A stretch of 6,395 bases of DNA from UMGS692 sp963653425 (GTDB lineage Bacteria > Bacillota > Clostridia > Christensenellales > CAG-314): positions 1-6,395 of the forward strand of contig CAVJWC010000025.1 of assembly GCA_963653425.1 (NCBI GenBank), in the 5' to 3' direction. Position numbers and translations under genes: made by a program. Below are positions 5,548 to 6,395 of the stretch, one piece after another. The notes under the pieces are model-generated. The model saw only the letters and a list, made by a program, of their open reading frames with translations. It was not told the origin of the DNA and made no database searches. Positions within the stretch are counted from its first letter, which is position 1; each line of letters begins with the position of its first letter.

Positions 5548-5624
5548 ATCGAATTGAATTTTTAGTTGTTACATAAAGACTGACGTTGCCCGGCGGAAAC
5601 CAAAGCTCCTCCGCGAAACTCTGC

Positions 5625-5713
5625 GTTGATTGAACGAAACTCAAAGTTCGTTGAACGAAAGTCTTAGTTCGTTGAACGAAACTTAGTGTTCGCTAAACTA
5701 AAGTCTTGGTTCG
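5625..5713. repeat. Second array of 21-bp palindromic repeats, 3' of the lipoprotein gene
   Basis: Four exact 21-bp steps start at 5625, 5646, 5667 and 5688, with a decayed fifth unit from 5709. Two units carry the core TTCGTTGAACGAA, with 6-bp arms around one base. The flanking units are degenerate (TTGATTGAACGAA and TTCGCTAAACTAA). The units belong to the same family as 4651-4811 in sequence, period and orientation. The array lies between the lipoprotein stop codon and its terminator, so it is predicted to be transcribed as 3' UTR. A possible stray unit lies at 5432-5452 (GTTCAGTTAA...AAAGTC). Confidence 0.85.
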
Positions 5714-5759
5714 CCCGTTAAGCCGGGAGTTACCCGAACGCCGTCGTCGTTATCCCCTC

Positions 5760-6230
5760 TTAGTAAGTGAGGATTATGAGAACGTAAGTTGCGCCGTTAA
5801 CTATGGGCAAACCCGCCGCTCCGAACAGAGAAGAGTCGCATTCCACGCCGTTCTGACAAACGTAGTGGTAGTTATAAACCGATTCCGCGTCCGTGTACTT
5901 AACCGAACTGCCTTCAACCGAATCGAAACTTACGAGAATGGATACGAATCCGTTCGAGGGCATTTCCCATCCGCGAATGGACGTAATGTACATTCCGTAC
6001 GTGCTGTCTTCGTACTCGATTCCCAGCTCTTCCTGCTTTTCGATAAGCAAGGCTTCGAGCGTTTCGCCCGTCGTGTTTATCGTGCATTCTACCGATCCGC
6101 CGTCCGCGTCTACCAGATAAACCGTAACGCGCTTGGTCACCTTGTCACCCTTGTCTACGCATCCGCATGCAAAAACAAGCGACAATACCAGCATAAGCAC
6201 AATTGCCAACACCGCTAATCTTTTCTTCAT
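5760..6230 (-). CDS. Small secreted lipoprotein, DUF4430-like
   Basis: A 156-residue protein with a lipoprotein signal: MKKR, a hydrophobic stretch (5-20), then LVFACGC with candidate acylated Cys22 or Cys24. The mature part (about 32-156) looks like the DUF4430 (transcobalamin C-terminal-like) fold: a first beta strand VTVYLVDADGG (35-45), a TLEALLIEKQEELGI helix (57-71), then YGMYITSIRG (78-87) and an NGATYVLIILTY end. The match is by pattern only. Three further Cys occur in the mature part, an unusual number for a small exported lipoprotein. It should sit on the outer face of the membrane. The start is supported by AGGAG 9 nt upstream. It has its own terminator and is separated from the marR operon by more than 450 bp, so shared function is not implied. 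A ligand-binding or transporter-accessory role is a guess. Confidence 0.8.
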   Translation of the reverse strand: MKKRLAVLAIVLMLVLSLVFACGCVDKGDKVTKRVTVYLVDADGGSVECTINTTGETLEALLIEKQEELGIEYEDSTYGMYITSIRGWEMPSNGFVSILVSFDSVEGSSVKYTDAESVYNYHYVCQNGVECDSSLFGAAGLPIVNGATYVLIILTY

Positions 6231-6260
6231 CTTTTTTCTCTCCTTGTTTAATATATTTTT

Positions 6261-6280
6261 CTTCTTTCTTCTGCGAAGAA
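6261..6280 (-). repeat. Polypurine hairpin copy shared with 669-688
   Basis: The minus strand of this 20-base stretch is identical to plus-strand 669-688. Its core is TTCTTC, a 3-nt loop, then GAAGAA. It directly adjoins the head hairpin of the repeat at 6281 and lies just upstream of the lipoprotein gene, so it may fall in that gene's leader or promoter region. Confidence 0.7.
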
Positions 6281-6395
6281 CCTTCTTTCTTTCGAAAAGA
6301 AAGAAGGCAAAGAAACTTTCATTGAGCTTCGCGTAGCTATTGGGACATTGCGAATTTCACGGAAAACAAGCAAAGAAACTTTCATTGAGCTTCGC
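6281..6395 (+). repeat. Hairpin-headed 63-bp repeat, runs off right edge
   Basis: The 27-nt head hairpin (6281-6307) and the bases to 6321 are identical to 355-395. A 63-bp unit follows from 6324 (GAGCTTCGCGTAGC...). It keeps TTCGC and GCGAA 17 nt apart, although the intervening loop differs from the other copies. A second unit begins at 6387 and is cut by the window end. The orientation is the same as at 1-188 and 355-460. It lies upstream of the minus-strand lipoprotein gene, so that gene's promoter is either within it or beyond it. Confidence 0.88.

Noticed and set aside
5709..5740. Terminator directly after the lipoprotein stop (CGGG/CCCG stem)
   Set aside because: The stem is short and has no T-tract on either strand. 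The better terminator is at 5518-5547.
6243..6277. Promoter for the lipoprotein gene: TTCGCA, 16 bp, TATATT
   Set aside because: The predicted start point near 6243 would cut into the AGGAG ribosome binding site (6244-6240), leaving a leader too short to use it. The -35 is also weak. The real promoter is probably further upstream or off the window.

Overview
The window looks like a stretch of chromosome from a low-to-moderate GC Gram-positive bacterium, most likely an anaerobic gut-type Clostridia/Bacillota. The reasons are strong AGGAGG ribosome binding sites, a consensus sigma-A type promoter, a lipobox lipoprotein, and a MarR plus paired ABC half-transporter operon of the LmrCD/YheI-YheH kind. 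Species-level placement is not possible from the sequence alone. All four credible genes lie on the minus strand.

Reading in the direction of transcription, from right to left: (1) 5760-6230 encodes a small DUF4430-like lipoprotein, followed by a short array of 21-bp palindromic repeats (5625-5713) and an intrinsic terminator (5518-5547). (2) A textbook promoter (TTGACA, 17 bp, TATAAT, with an A/T-rich upstream element) carries a 21-bp dyad inside its spacer. It drives a MarR-family regulator gene (4843-5301). (3) A 330-bp gap holds a second, longer array of the same 21-bp palindromic units (4651-4811) and a five-codon leader ORF. (4) Two overlapping ABC exporter half-transporter genes follow (2707-4512 and 780-2714). 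The operon ends at a 40-bp perfect palindrome that forms an intrinsic terminator (721-760).

The probable logic of the core is autoregulated drug or metabolite export. MarR would bind the dyad in its own promoter, and ligand would release it, giving marR-ABC-ABC mRNA. The two ABC proteins show complementary NBD asymmetry. The upstream half has Asp for the catalytic Glu and Gln for the H-loop His. The downstream half has canonical DE/H but an LSQGQ signature. A heterodimer would therefore have one degenerate and one consensus ATP site.

The two ends of the window are gene-free and repeat-rich. A roughly 63-bp unit, headed in two places by a 27-nt polypyrimidine/polypurine hairpin, appears as a tandem array at 1-188, as a single copy at 355-460, and again at 6281-6395. 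All copies have the same orientation, and the first and last run off the window. A second small repeat family (core ATTGAAGTTCTTTG) and further GAAAGAA-type hairpins fill 286-690. I see no transposase, CRISPR, tRNA or rRNA. The most unusual material is intergenic: the two 21-bp palindromic arrays, with pair-preserving changes, and the structured 63-bp repeat.
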